A stretch of DNA of 13,346 bases from Erysipelotrichaceae bacterium (GCA_003520745.1 DOUE01000009.1:96489-109834); one strand, 5' to 3'; counted from the stretch's first letter, positions 1-6,243 are shown. A program made the numbers and translations. Notes: generated from the letters alone by a model not told the origin.

Positions 1-504
1 CACGGTACCGCCGGAGACGATGCCGGCTTGATAGGCGACGGCGATCGCGGGGAAGACGCTGAAGGCGAGGATGATCAGGCTTCCGACGGTTCCTAAGCTG
101 CCGGTGAAGTCGATCGGTAGGATCTTAAGCGCATCGATGATGGCTTGCATTCCGAACAATAAAACGATTCCGAACAAGGCGCCGACCGCGGTCGCGTACC
201 ATTTGCTGTTCCCGTTTTCGGAGAACATGGTCCCGATGATGTCGGTCGCCAACATGATGGTGTGGACGATGATGATCTTCCCGGCGATGGACGTCGGCAA
301 GCCGAAGCCGATAACCAAACCGAACGACAAGGCGAAACTGGTGGCGAACAGCGTCTTGCGATCCATCGCCTTGCTGAAATAAGCCGGGAACATGGGGCGA
401 AGTCCGTCGTGGAATACCGCGATGTTCTGATTGGCGAGATAGGCGCAAATGCCGCCCAAAGCCGCCATGACGAGTATCGTCAATGCATTGATACTAAATA
501 ACAT
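1..504 (-). CDS. yhfT: YhfT-like integral membrane protein (partial, C-terminus off left edge)
   Basis: The first 168 codons of a membrane protein read from ATG at 504, preceded by AGGAGG with 7 nt spacing; the frame is open to the window edge. Residues 28-41 (AVFHDGLRPMFPAY) closely match what I recall of the N-terminal region of E. coli YhfT (AVFHDGIRPILPQ), and a later stretch, LPIDFTGSLGT, resembles its LPVDVLGSLGE. Hydrophobic stretches near residues 5-25, 52-72, 78-92, 108-128 and 140-160 predict several membrane segments; the E. coli protein is about 430 residues, so most is missing here. The gene starts 12 nt after the DUF2620/YhfU-like gene and shares its promoter. YhfT-family proteins are thought to be transporters but the substrate is unknown. 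The family call rests on remembered motifs, not a search. Confidence 0.82.
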   Translation of the reverse strand, partial: MLFSINALTILVMAALGGICAYLANQNIAVFHDGLRPMFPAYFSKAMDRKTLFATSFALSFGLVIGFGLPTSIAGKIIIVHTIMLATDIIGTMFSENGNSKWYATAVGALFGIVLLFGMQAIIDALKILPIDFTGSLGTVGSLIILAFSVFPAIAVAYQAGIVSGGTV

Positions 505-516
505 TCTCTTTCCTCC

Positions 517-882
517 TTATTTTTTGAGAATTTCATCCAATAATACGGGAATGACTTTGTCGGCGTCGTAGTTGACGAACCCGAAGCATTTTTTGCCATT
601 CCGAACCGCTGATCGAATCTCCTCTTCCTGCATAATCTTCCCCGGAATGCTGATGGAGACACAGTGCTGCGGACCGACGAGGCCGATGGCCATCGCTAAT
701 GCCCCTCCGGCGCCTGTCGCACATGCTCCGAAATAGTACTGGGCTTGATTGGTTTGAATCGCCAGGGCTGCTTCGATATCGCTTTTGATCGATACTTCGA
801 CTCTGCCGCACCCATACTTGGTGATGAGATTCGCCAAAATTTGCTTATCCATTTGACCACCGACCACGATTTTCAAGATCAT
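517..882 (-). CDS. yhfU: DUF2620 / YhfU-like protein
   Basis: A 121-residue protein matching the length and pattern of the DUF2620 (YhfU) family: the N-terminal KIVVGG strand, YYFGACATGAGGALAMAIG (compare YYIGACNTGAGAALSIAI in E. coli YhfU), and a C-terminal GKKCFGFVNYDADKVIPVLL stretch (compare the AFGLSVEHVEHAIPMLI region). It looks like a small alpha/beta soluble protein; its biochemical role is unknown. The ATG at 882 is only 1 nt from the AGGAGG at 884-889, whereas the TTG two codons later (874-876) sits at the 7-nt spacing seen in neighbouring genes and would give an MKIVVGG start, so the TTG may be the real start. It is first in its transcription unit, directly downstream of an operator-flanked promoter, and is followed by the YhfT-like gene. 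Confidence 0.85.
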   Translation of the reverse strand: MILKIVVGGQMDKQILANLITKYGCGRVEVSIKSDIEAALAIQTNQAQYYFGACATGAGGALAMAIGLVGPQHCVSISIPGKIMQEEEIRSAVRNGKKCFGFVNYDADKVIPVLLDEILKK

Positions 883-889
883 ACCTCCT

Positions 890-909
890 AAATACAGAAT
901 ACTGTATTT
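890..909. promoter_or_regulatory. Operator candidate 1, ATACA-N6-TGTAT palindrome
   Basis: AAATACAG-AATA-CTGTATTT is a perfect palindrome with 8-bp arms. It lies between the promoter's start region and the ribosome binding site of the yhfU-like gene. The core ATACA-N6-TGTAT recurs at 961-976 on the other side of the promoter. Binding of a dimeric repressor such as a GntR-type protein is inferred; no such gene is visible in the window except the RpiR-type regulator. Confidence 0.65.
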
Positions 910-921
910 TGTACTAATGCC

Positions 922-950
922 ATTATCATCTTACAGCCTGATTTTGTCAA
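922..950 (-). promoter_or_regulatory. Sigma-70 type promoter for the yhfU-yhfT unit
   Basis: On the minus strand a perfect -35 TTGACA (945-950) is separated by 17 nt from a -10 GATAAT (922-927). Transcription would start near 915, just before operator 1. The promoter lies after the terminator of the PTS operon, so the yhfU-yhfT genes form a separate unit. Confidence 0.85.
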
Positions 951-960
951 GAGGTAGCGC

Positions 961-976
961 ATACATTTTTTTGTAT
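961..976. promoter_or_regulatory. Operator candidate 2, ATACA-N6-TGTAT palindrome
   Basis: ATACA (961-965), 6 nt of T, then TGTAT (972-976): the same half-sites and spacing as the palindrome at 890-909, 69 bp away centre to centre. It lies about 10 bp upstream of the -35 box. The inner bases differ, so this would be the weaker copy. Confidence 0.5.
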
Positions 977-990
977 ATTGATGGATCGAT

Positions 991-1021
991 GAAAAGAAAG
1001 ACCATGATGCATCTCATGGTC
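991..1021 (-). terminator. Rho-independent terminator after the rpiR-like gene
   Basis: GACCATGA (1000-1007) and TCATGGTC (1014-1021) form an 8-bp perfect stem around a 6-nt loop. On the minus strand it is followed by CTTTCTTTTC. It starts 6 nt after the stop of the RpiR-family gene and closes the PTS operon. Confidence 0.75.
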
Positions 1022-1027
1022 CGATCC

Positions 1028-1885
1028 TTATTTGATGGGTTGTTGGTGATCCGAGCCGGTGAACGACTTCTTTAGCAGTTCCCCGTACGCGTCATAATCC
1101 GAGTTGATCAACGCGGTGAAGAGGATATCGATGACATTCAACGTCGCGATCCGGCTGGACATCCCGCCGAGCCGGTTGAACGATTCGCTGGCGTCGACGA
1201 AGACGTTGATGTCGCAAAGCTGGCAGACCGAATTGTTCGAGTAGCTCGTAATGGACACGGAAGGCACTTTTTGAACTTTCAACTCCTGCGCGACGTTGAT
1301 GATATCGACGGTTTCCCCGGTGTATGAGATGAGGATCGCCAATCGATCCGGCGTGGACATCCGTGCGTTGATCAACATTTCGATATGGTTATCCAGGCAT
1401 GTCGTCGCGAATCCTAGTCGCAATGCTTTGATCGAAGCATCCTGGGCGACGATATGGCTGGGACCGATGCCATAGAAATCGATCCGTTTGTATTTCTTCA
1501 TCAACTCGATGATGGTGATGAAAGTTTCCTCTTTATTCAACTCTCGGCTATCCAGTATCGATTTGGCGGACCGGTAGGATACTTTTTCGATGATTTGCGA
1601 AAGCGAGTCGTGTTTCCTTACGGGATTGCGGGCTTTCTTCAGGATGGAAATCTTGTTGTAATTTTCAACCTCCTGCGATAACTGCACGCGAAAATCAATG
1701 TAGCTTTCGATCCCCAGCTTACCGCACAAGCGTTTGATCGTCGTCGGGCTGGAGAACGTCTTTTCAGCCAATTCCACGATCCCGATGTTCCCCATCTCGT
1801 CGATGTGATTGATGACATAGTCCGTCACTTGTCGCTCCGCCGGGGTTAAATCTTTGATTCTCATCATTTTCATCAATAATCCCAT
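1028..1885 (-). CDS. RpiR/MurR-family transcriptional regulator (HTH + SIS domain)
   Basis: About 285 residues, the usual length for the RpiR family. The N-terminal HTH_6 region (LTPAERQVTDYVINH ... ELAEKTFSSPTTIKRLCGKLG) is followed by a linker and a C-terminal SIS domain with FYGIGPSHIVAQDASIKALR and ILISYTGETVDIINVAQELK, the phosphosugar-sensing fold. Such proteins usually regulate the sugar-phosphate pathway beside them, so this one probably senses the phosphosugar made by the PTS encoded upstream in the same operon. ATG at 1891 lies 2 nt from GAGG; ATG at 1885 has 7-nt spacing and was chosen. It is the last gene of the operon, which suggests autoregulation. Candidate target sites are the palindromes at 6070-6087 and 6104-6116; the ATACA-type sites at 890-976 are also possible. 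Confidence 0.9.
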   Translation of the reverse strand: MGLLMKMMRIKDLTPAERQVTDYVINHIDEMGNIGIVELAEKTFSSPTTIKRLCGKLGIESYIDFRVQLSQEVENYNKISILKKARNPVRKHDSLSQIIEKVSYRSAKSILDSRELNKEETFITIIELMKKYKRIDFYGIGPSHIVAQDASIKALRLGFATTCLDNHIEMLINARMSTPDRLAILISYTGETVDIINVAQELKVQKVPSVSITSYSNNSVCQLCDINVFVDASESFNRLGGMSSRIATLNVIDILFTALINSDYDAYGELLKKSFTGSDHQQPIK

Positions 1886-1898
1886 GTGCATACCTCAT

Positions 1899-2579
1899 TT
1901 ACTTCCGATCGAGGATCGACGGATCTTGTATTGCCAGATCGATGATTGAATCCCAAACACTGGTCGAACGATTTGATTTTGCCTTGAGAAGCGTTTCGAT
2001 CGCACTCTTGTCGTCGTCGGAGAAGTGCTGAAGCTTCGCGATGCGATAGAGTGTCAACGTTCGACGGGCTCCGACTTGTGTTTCAACTTCTTTTTGCAGT
2101 CCGGGCAATAACGTCGTATCCCGACGGATATAGATCGCATAAATCAGACGGCACTCTTCCAAAAGAAACCGACGTCTGGATGATTTGGACTTGGCAAGCA
2201 AGGTTTCGATCTTGTCCAGGCTTTCCTTCGCTTCTTTCGCCCTCTGCGTTTCGCAATAATAGGACAGTTTCTTCCCTTCGACCTCGAGTCGCTCCCCTTG
2301 GGTCAGGACGAGTCCGTCGAGTTGCTGGATCGTCGACAAGATGTCATGGTGGTTTCCGCCGATCAGCAAGCCGTTCAACCTGAAAATCAACAAGGTCGAT
2401 TTGCGATAGAGGAACCCAAGCCTTGGGTTCATCAAGAGTTTCAAATACAACTCGACATCGTTTTGGATGTAGAGGATTTCCTCGAGTTGATTCGAAGTCT
2501 GTCGTCTTAACTGCCGTAGAACCCGAAGCAGTCCCCAAACGAAAGCAAGAAGCAAGATCGGGTAGATATATTTTATCAT
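1899..2579 (-). CDS. Unrecognised membrane-anchored helical protein in PTS operon
   Basis: A 226-residue protein that I do not recognise. Residues 2-20 (IKYIYPILLLAFVWGLLRV) form one hydrophobic segment followed by a basic RQLRRQ stretch, so an N-terminal anchor with a cytoplasmic body is likely. The remaining ~195 residues are charged and appear almost entirely alpha-helical, with a heptad-like region around AKEAKESLDKIETLLAKSKSSRRR and spacing reminiscent of TPR-type helical hairpins, but no clear repeat consensus. The frame stays open upstream to 2819, but that extension overlaps the EIIA gene in another frame and is not credible. The chosen ATG lies 5 nt after the EIIA stop with no good Shine-Dalgarno, so translational coupling to EIIA is likely. 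A cytoplasmic scaffold or membrane partner for the PTS is a guess from position only. Confidence 0.75.
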   Translation of the reverse strand: MIKYIYPILLLAFVWGLLRVLRQLRRQTSNQLEEILYIQNDVELYLKLLMNPRLGFLYRKSTLLIFRLNGLLIGGNHHDILSTIQQLDGLVLTQGERLEVEGKKLSYYCETQRAKEAKESLDKIETLLAKSKSSRRRFLLEECRLIYAIYIRRDTTLLPGLQKEVETQVGARRTLTLYRIAKLQHFSDDDKSAIETLLKAKSNRSTSVWDSIIDLAIQDPSILDRK

Positions 2580-2584
2580 AGTCG

Positions 2585-3007
2585 TTATGTGCTTGTCCTG
2601 TCCGATTCCGAGGTTAGCGCCGCCACGTCCAACAGGACCACCGAGTCTTTCGTCGTATCGACCGCTTTCCTTGCAAGATCGTACAGAGGGCCTTCGCTGT
2701 TCATCCCGAGTTCGATGAACGCCATCGCATTCAGACCCGCGACGACCACACATCGCGTCGGATGCATCGCACAATGCATCGCAGCGACGCGAAAGGGCGA
2801 AGCTCCTGGCAAGTCGCATGCGAAGAAGAATTCCTCTTCCTCAAAACGCAGCACCAGTTCATCGAATCTGTTCTGAAAAGTCGAGAAATCATCGCCGATC
2901 CCAAGATCAAGAAAATGCATGTTTTCCGGCTCCCCGATCAACATGCCGAGGTTCGCTTTGATTCCTTGGGCATATCCGCCATGCCCCATCACGATAAGTT
3001 GTTTCAT
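2585..3007 (-). CDS. PTS mannose-family EIIA component
   Basis: A 140-residue EIIA of the mannose/fructose/sorbose (PF03610) family. The protein opens with KQLIVMGHGGYAQG, where His9 is the expected phosphohistidine that receives phosphate from HPr and passes it to EIIB. The CDLPGASPF stretch corresponds to the conserved DLxGGSP loop. EIIA here is a free polypeptide, not fused to EIIB, and is separated from the EIIBCD genes by the SIS gene and a strong hairpin. AAGGAG lies 4 nt before the ATG inside the palindrome CTCCTTAAGGAG, an arrangement that may modulate its translation. The general PTS proteins HPr and EI are not in the window. Confidence 0.9.
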   Translation of the reverse strand: MKQLIVMGHGGYAQGIKANLGMLIGEPENMHFLDLGIGDDFSTFQNRFDELVLRFEEEEFFFACDLPGASPFRVAAMHCAMHPTRCVVVAGLNAMAFIELGMNSEGPLYDLARKAVDTTKDSVVLLDVAALTSESDRTST

Positions 3008-3011
3008 GTTG

Positions 3012-3052
3012 CTCCTTAAGGAGAAACCTTAACGCGATGACGTTAAGGTTTC
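3012..3052 (-). promoter_or_regulatory. Intercistronic hairpin plus palindromic ribosome binding site upstream of EIIA
   Basis: GAAACCTTAACG (3023-3034) and CGTTAAGGTTTC (3041-3052) form a perfect 12-bp stem with a 6-nt loop, starting 7 nt after the SIS stop codon. On the minus strand it is followed by CTCCTTAAGGAG (3012-3023), a perfect palindrome that includes the EIIA Shine-Dalgarno. No U-tract follows, so this is not a standard terminator. It could be a processing or stabilising stem-loop, or a switch, since CCTTAA of the stem could alternatively pair with TTAAGG of the ribosome binding site. Confidence 0.7.
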
Positions 3053-3059
3053 CGATCCT

Positions 3060-3818
3060 CTATACATTGTTTTGATTGTTTTTTACGAGTTTCGTATATT
3101 CGGCATAGACGGTATGCATATAGTCCGCAGGACATTCCGTCACGTTGGGTGAAACGAAGATGTACATCTGGAAGCCTTTCTTCTCAAGTAGCAAGGCGGC
3201 TTCGCTGACGACCGACTGTGATATGGCGATCGCGGCGACCGTCGAGCTCGCCCCGACCTTTTGGGCATAGCCCGGGATAGGGACCAGACTGTCTTCCAAC
3301 GGGCAACAGTTGTCGATGAGGATGTCGGCGACATCGCCGAGTTTATTTCCCGAAGAGTGCGTCGCTTCGGCTTTCTGATGGTTTTCGCCGCTGGTGATGG
3401 CGATGACTTTACATCCATGTTGCTTCGCATACATGGCGGCTTCGACCGGAGCCGCGTTCAATCCGCCGTGCGAATAAACGATCATCACTTCGCCTTCCTG
3501 CAGATGATAGCTTTGCAGGTAGTTTGCGATATAGCCTTCTTGCCGTTCGATCCACAGAAGCTCGCGTGCCCCGCCCGGACCGATGACATTGCTCCACATG
3601 ATGCGGGGATCCATCAAGGGATGGAAGCCGACGACACCGCCATAGCGTGGGAAGACATCCTGGATCGGTAGAACGGAGTGTCCGCTTCCGAACAGATGAA
3701 CCATTTTCCCGCTGGCGATCGTTTCCGCACAGAGCTCGGCGGATTTACGGATATTCGATTCTTGCTCGGCACCGATGCGCTCGATGACGTTTGTAATTTC
3801 TTGGATGTATTTTAACAT
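3060..3818 (-). CDS. UPF0309 family SIS-domain protein (putative sugar-phosphate isomerase)
   Basis: A 252-residue SIS-domain protein of the UPF0309 type. Visible signatures are VHLFGSGHS (residues 40-48, the phosphosugar-binding P-loop-like turn), a VYSHGGLN segment (114-121) where relatives have ISTSGRNP, and HSSGNKLGDVADI (154-166) matching the HSSGKRLxDVxD signature of the family. SIS domains bind phosphorylated sugars and catalyse aldose-ketose or amino-sugar rearrangements. Placed directly after EIIBCD (30 nt after the EIID stop), the protein probably acts on the sugar phosphate that the transporter delivers. AGGAG lies 8 nt before the ATG. The exact reaction cannot be read from sequence; a catalytic role is inferred from fold and operon context. 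Confidence 0.85.
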   Translation of the reverse strand: MLKYIQEITNVIERIGAEQESNIRKSAELCAETIASGKMVHLFGSGHSVLPIQDVFPRYGGVVGFHPLMDPRIMWSNVIGPGGARELLWIERQEGYIANYLQSYHLQEGEVMIVYSHGGLNAAPVEAAMYAKQHGCKVIAITSGENHQKAEATHSSGNKLGDVADILIDNCCPLEDSLVPIPGYAQKVGASSTVAAIAISQSVVSEAALLLEKKGFQMYIFVSPNVTECPADYMHTVYAEYTKLVKNNQNNV

Positions 3819-3848
3819 AGTCGTTTCTCCTGTTTCGTTAAGGGGTGG

Positions 3849-4718
3849 CTAGGCGTAGACACCGGTCAGATAGCCGACGAAGGTGAATAGGCATGCCAAG
3901 GCGAGGATCAGCCCCATGAGTTTCATCGGCGACCATCTCTTTTTCGAGTAGAGATAGTAGACGACCAAGGTGAGACCTAAGGGGAGGATCTTCGGGAAGA
4001 TCGCGTTCACAACGTTGTTGGCGTTGAAGATGACTTGGTTTTCCAGCAGGGTTCCGGTCGTCGCGTCGAAGACGTCGCGTACGATTTGTATCGGAAGGTA
4101 GACGTTGACGAAGGATGCGGTTAAGGCGCCGACGACGATCAACCCTAAGACGGTCATCGTATCGGTCAAGGAGGAAAGTTTCGACCCCATGAACCCTTGG
4201 ATTCCTTCCAACCCGGATTTATAGCCGAGTTTGAAGAGATACCAGCTGAGGGCGCAGGTGCCAAGGGGATAGACGATCATATACAAGACCGGACCCAACC
4301 AAGCGGTGGATTCGGATGCTTGCGAGATTGACAGCGAGATGGTCAAGAGGATCGGGATGATCGTCGCGACCCAGAGCGAATCGCCGATCGCCGAGGTCGG
4401 ACCGATGAGGGCGACTTTGACGCTGCTGATCAACTCGGGGGTACATTCACCGTTCGCATTGGCTTCTTCCAATCCGCACACGATACCATTACAAATCGAA
4501 CCGACTTGGGATTCCGTATTAAACAAGGTGATGTGGCGTTTCAAGGCCGCCGCTTTGTCTTCCTTTTTGTCATAGAGTTCGTCGATGACCGGTGCCATCG
4601 CTTGTCCGAACGCCATGCCAAGCATACTCTCGGCTTGCTGCGAGCACCCGTTCCAGAAGAACCAGGTGAAGAATGATTTCTTGAGCGTTTTTGCGCTGAT
4701 TTTCTTTGTCATTTTCAT
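3849..4718 (-). CDS. PTS mannose-family EIID component
   Basis: A 289-residue EIID of the mannose/fructose/sorbose family, typical length (about 270-300). The N-terminal part is amphipathic and cytoplasmic, with WNGCSQQAESMLGMAF (compare the N-terminal Q-E-M-GF pattern of EIID proteins), then VALIGPTSAIGDSLW, a conserved family signature, and hydrophobic stretches near residues 120-160, 190-215 and 245-288. EIID partners EIIC to form the membrane channel. ATG 4718 overlaps the EIIC stop as ATGA, implying translational coupling; ATG 4712 has better spacing (7 nt) from AGGGGAG and is a plausible alternative start. It is third in the operon. Confidence 0.93.
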   Translation of the reverse strand: MKMTKKISAKTLKKSFFTWFFWNGCSQQAESMLGMAFGQAMAPVIDELYDKKEDKAAALKRHITLFNTESQVGSICNGIVCGLEEANANGECTPELISSVKVALIGPTSAIGDSLWVATIIPILLTISLSISQASESTAWLGPVLYMIVYPLGTCALSWYLFKLGYKSGLEGIQGFMGSKLSSLTDTMTVLGLIVVGALTASFVNVYLPIQIVRDVFDATTGTLLENQVIFNANNVVNAIFPKILPLGLTLVVYYLYSKKRWSPMKLMGLILALACLFTFVGYLTGVYA

Positions 4719-5503
4719 ACTCCCCTTTGATCCGCTTGCTTCGATACGGCGACATAATAGAGAATGGAAACCAGAATCGCAACGACCGCGACCGCCATCG
4801 TGCCAAGTCCGAAGTAGGTGACGAGGATGAATCCGACCAGGTAGATCGCGATATGATATTGTTTCTTCAACAAGAAGGATAGGATGATTCCCATACCCAA
4901 GGCTGCCATCATACCGCCGAAGACACCCAGCGTCGTGATGACCCAGGCAGGGATCAAAGTCGCGAAGTCCGCTTGGGCGGACGCCGTGGTCATCGTCGTC
5001 AGGACGAGGATGGCCGGCAGGAAACGTGCCGCGAATCCGATCAGTTGACCCAGAACGAGGTTCGGGATATACATTTTCTTCGTTTCACCGGCTTCGGCGA
5101 ACTTGTTCGCGAAACGGTTGAGCGGTAGATTCGCCGCGTAGCTGATATTCCACATGAATTGTCCGACGAAACCGCCGATTCCGGCGAAGACGACGGCCAA
5201 TCCGATGACTTGTGCCGAATCCAATCCTTTACCGAAGACAAGGGCCCCGGCGACACCGATGTAGGTCGCGTACGAGAGGTCCCAGGCAACCGCGCCACCC
5301 GGGGTGACATTGCCCATATACATGATTTGAAGAGGAACACCGACCATCAAGGCGGTGGAGACATCTCCTAGAATGACTCCGACGACCAAGGATGCAACGA
5401 TCGGACGACCTAACGTATACCAACCGATGGTGTTCCCGACGATCGAGCCGATCGAACCGAGATAGATGAATAACGCGATGAGAATGATTTGAATGCTACT
5501 CAT
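4715..5503 (-). CDS. PTS mannose/sorbose-family EIIC component
   Basis: A 262-residue integral membrane protein matching EII-Sor (PF03609). Characteristic segments are GRPIVASLVVGVILGDVSTALMVG and the LQIMYMGNVTPGGAVAWDLSYAT loop, which resembles the conserved family region with G-x-P/TPGGA. Several long hydrophobic helices run through the protein (near residues 5-25, 33-60, 75-110, 135-165, 175-205, 215-250). It forms the sugar-translocating part of the permease with EIID. AAAGGAG lies 7 nt before the ATG, 16 nt after the EIIB stop. The gene ends in TGA, which overlaps the EIID start and shows TGA is a stop in this organism. Confidence 0.93.
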   Translation of the reverse strand: MSSIQIILIALFIYLGSIGSIVGNTIGWYTLGRPIVASLVVGVILGDVSTALMVGVPLQIMYMGNVTPGGAVAWDLSYATYIGVAGALVFGKGLDSAQVIGLAVVFAGIGGFVGQFMWNISYAANLPLNRFANKFAEAGETKKMYIPNLVLGQLIGFAARFLPAILVLTTMTTASAQADFATLIPAWVITTLGVFGGMMAALGMGIILSFLLKKQYHIAIYLVGFILVTYFGLGTMAVAVVAILVSILYYVAVSKQADQRGV

Positions 5504-5519
5504 GGTTTTTCTCCTTTAA

Positions 5520-6011
5520 TTATTGAATCGATTTCTTGAATGCATCCCAGCTTGTCTTCGATGTGTTGGGCAATTGCTGGAAGACAACGTCATGACCTGC
5601 TGCGGCCAAGTTGTCCAGAATCGACACATCCTCTTCACTGAGATAAAATATGCCGGTCGCCCCGCTTACTTTGTGGACGCTGTCCGATCGTTTCGCAATA
5701 TTCCCCAACGTAATGGTTTCACCATTACAGAGTACTTCCTTGATCAAGGGAAGTTGGTTCGGGAATCTGACGATGACCAGACGATTACGACCACTGTCTG
5801 AACCTAAGATCTTCTTTGCCTCTTCCGTAGTCACAATGTACGTTTTGTAGCTCGACGGGACGCTCATCGTCAAGATCGAGCGAAGCATCGGGTTTTTCGC
5901 GCTATCGTCGTCGATCGCGATGATCTCCTGGATCGAAAGGGTCGGGCACCAAGCGACGATGGTTTGACCATGGATAAGCCGATCGTCGATTCGTACGTAA
6001 GTTTTGGACAT
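5520..6011 (-). CDS. PTS mannose/sorbose-family EIIB component
   Basis: A 163-residue EIIB of the mannose/fructose/sorbose family (PF03830). The N-terminal VRIDDRLIHGQTIVAW motif is diagnostic; His14 of the MSKTYVR start is the phosphorylated residue that passes phosphate to the incoming sugar. DDDSAKNPMLRSILTMSVP and the GNIAKRSDSVHKVSG segment also fit the family. The frame is open 12 codons further upstream to 6047, but the ATG at 6011 has AGGA at 7-nt spacing and gives the standard EIIB start, so the longer version is rejected. It is the first gene of the operon. No EIIA is fused to it. Confidence 0.93.
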   Translation of the reverse strand: MSKTYVRIDDRLIHGQTIVAWCPTLSIQEIIAIDDDSAKNPMLRSILTMSVPSSYKTYIVTTEEAKKILGSDSGRNRLVIVRFPNQLPLIKEVLCNGETITLGNIAKRSDSVHKVSGATGIFYLSEEDVSILDNLAAAGHDVVFQQLPNTSKTSWDAFKKSIQ

Positions 6012-6057
6012 ATTGTTTTCCTGCCTTTCAAAAGTGAACAAGTACATTGTCGCATGA

Positions 6058-6087
6058 AGTATAGCACCGGGGAATATCGATTTTCCC
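6058..6087 (-). promoter_or_regulatory. Extended -10 promoter with overlapping palindromic operator for the PTS operon
   Basis: On the minus strand TGCTATACT gives an extended -10 (TATACT at 6058-6063). The 17-nt-spaced -35 position reads GGAAAA, a poor match. GGGAATATCGATTTTCCC (6070-6087) is an 18-bp palindrome with a single mismatched pair and covers the spacer and -35 region. The layout fits repression, or activation in place of a -35, by the operon's own RpiR-type regulator (inference). Confidence 0.6.
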
Positions 6088-6103
6088 GGATTTCCCGATT
6101 AAC

Positions 6104-6116
6104 GGTAATAATTACC
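6104..6116. promoter_or_regulatory. Small perfect palindrome GGTAAT-A-ATTACC
   Basis: A perfect 6-bp inverted repeat around one base, between the promoter palindrome and the cre-like site and overlapping the latter by 2 nt. It could be a second operator half-site; short enough that chance is possible. Confidence 0.35.
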
Positions 6117-6128
6117 TAAGCGCTTACA
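6115..6128 (-). promoter_or_regulatory. cre-like CcpA site
   Basis: The minus strand reads TGTAAGCGCTTAGG, matching 12 of 14 positions of the CcpA consensus TGWAARCGYTWNCW; only the last two bases differ. It lies about 65-75 bp upstream of the predicted PTS transcription start, and about 140 bp upstream of the ppx -10 box on the other strand. Catabolite control of the PTS operon is the natural reading; the upstream position would suit activation better than roadblock repression. Confidence 0.55.
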
Positions 6129-6243
6129 ATCCAACAACATTCATATATTCGATCGCGTTAGGAATGATTCGTCGATCCAAGCAAGTCCGATTCAAAATCC
6201 CGATTGATAATTGTCAAATCTTCGTTACACTTCCCCATCGCTT

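Noticed and set aside
41..50. GCGATCGC and frequent CGATCG/GATCGA strings as a genome-wide repeat signal
   Set aside because: Frequent GATCG strings fit codon choice (GAT, ATC, GAC, TCG); there is no spacing pattern, and over-representation cannot be judged without genome counts.
2580..2819. 80-codon N-terminal extension of the helical membrane protein
   Set aside because: It overlaps the EIIA gene in another frame and is arginine- and cysteine-rich without sense; the ATG at 2579 gives a clean membrane anchor.
6012..6128. Sigma-54 promoter for a mannose-family PTS operon
   Set aside because: I looked for GG-N10-GC of the -24/-12 type upstream of EIIB and found no match; an extended -10 sigma-70 promoter is visible instead, and the operon carries an RpiR and not a LevR regulator.
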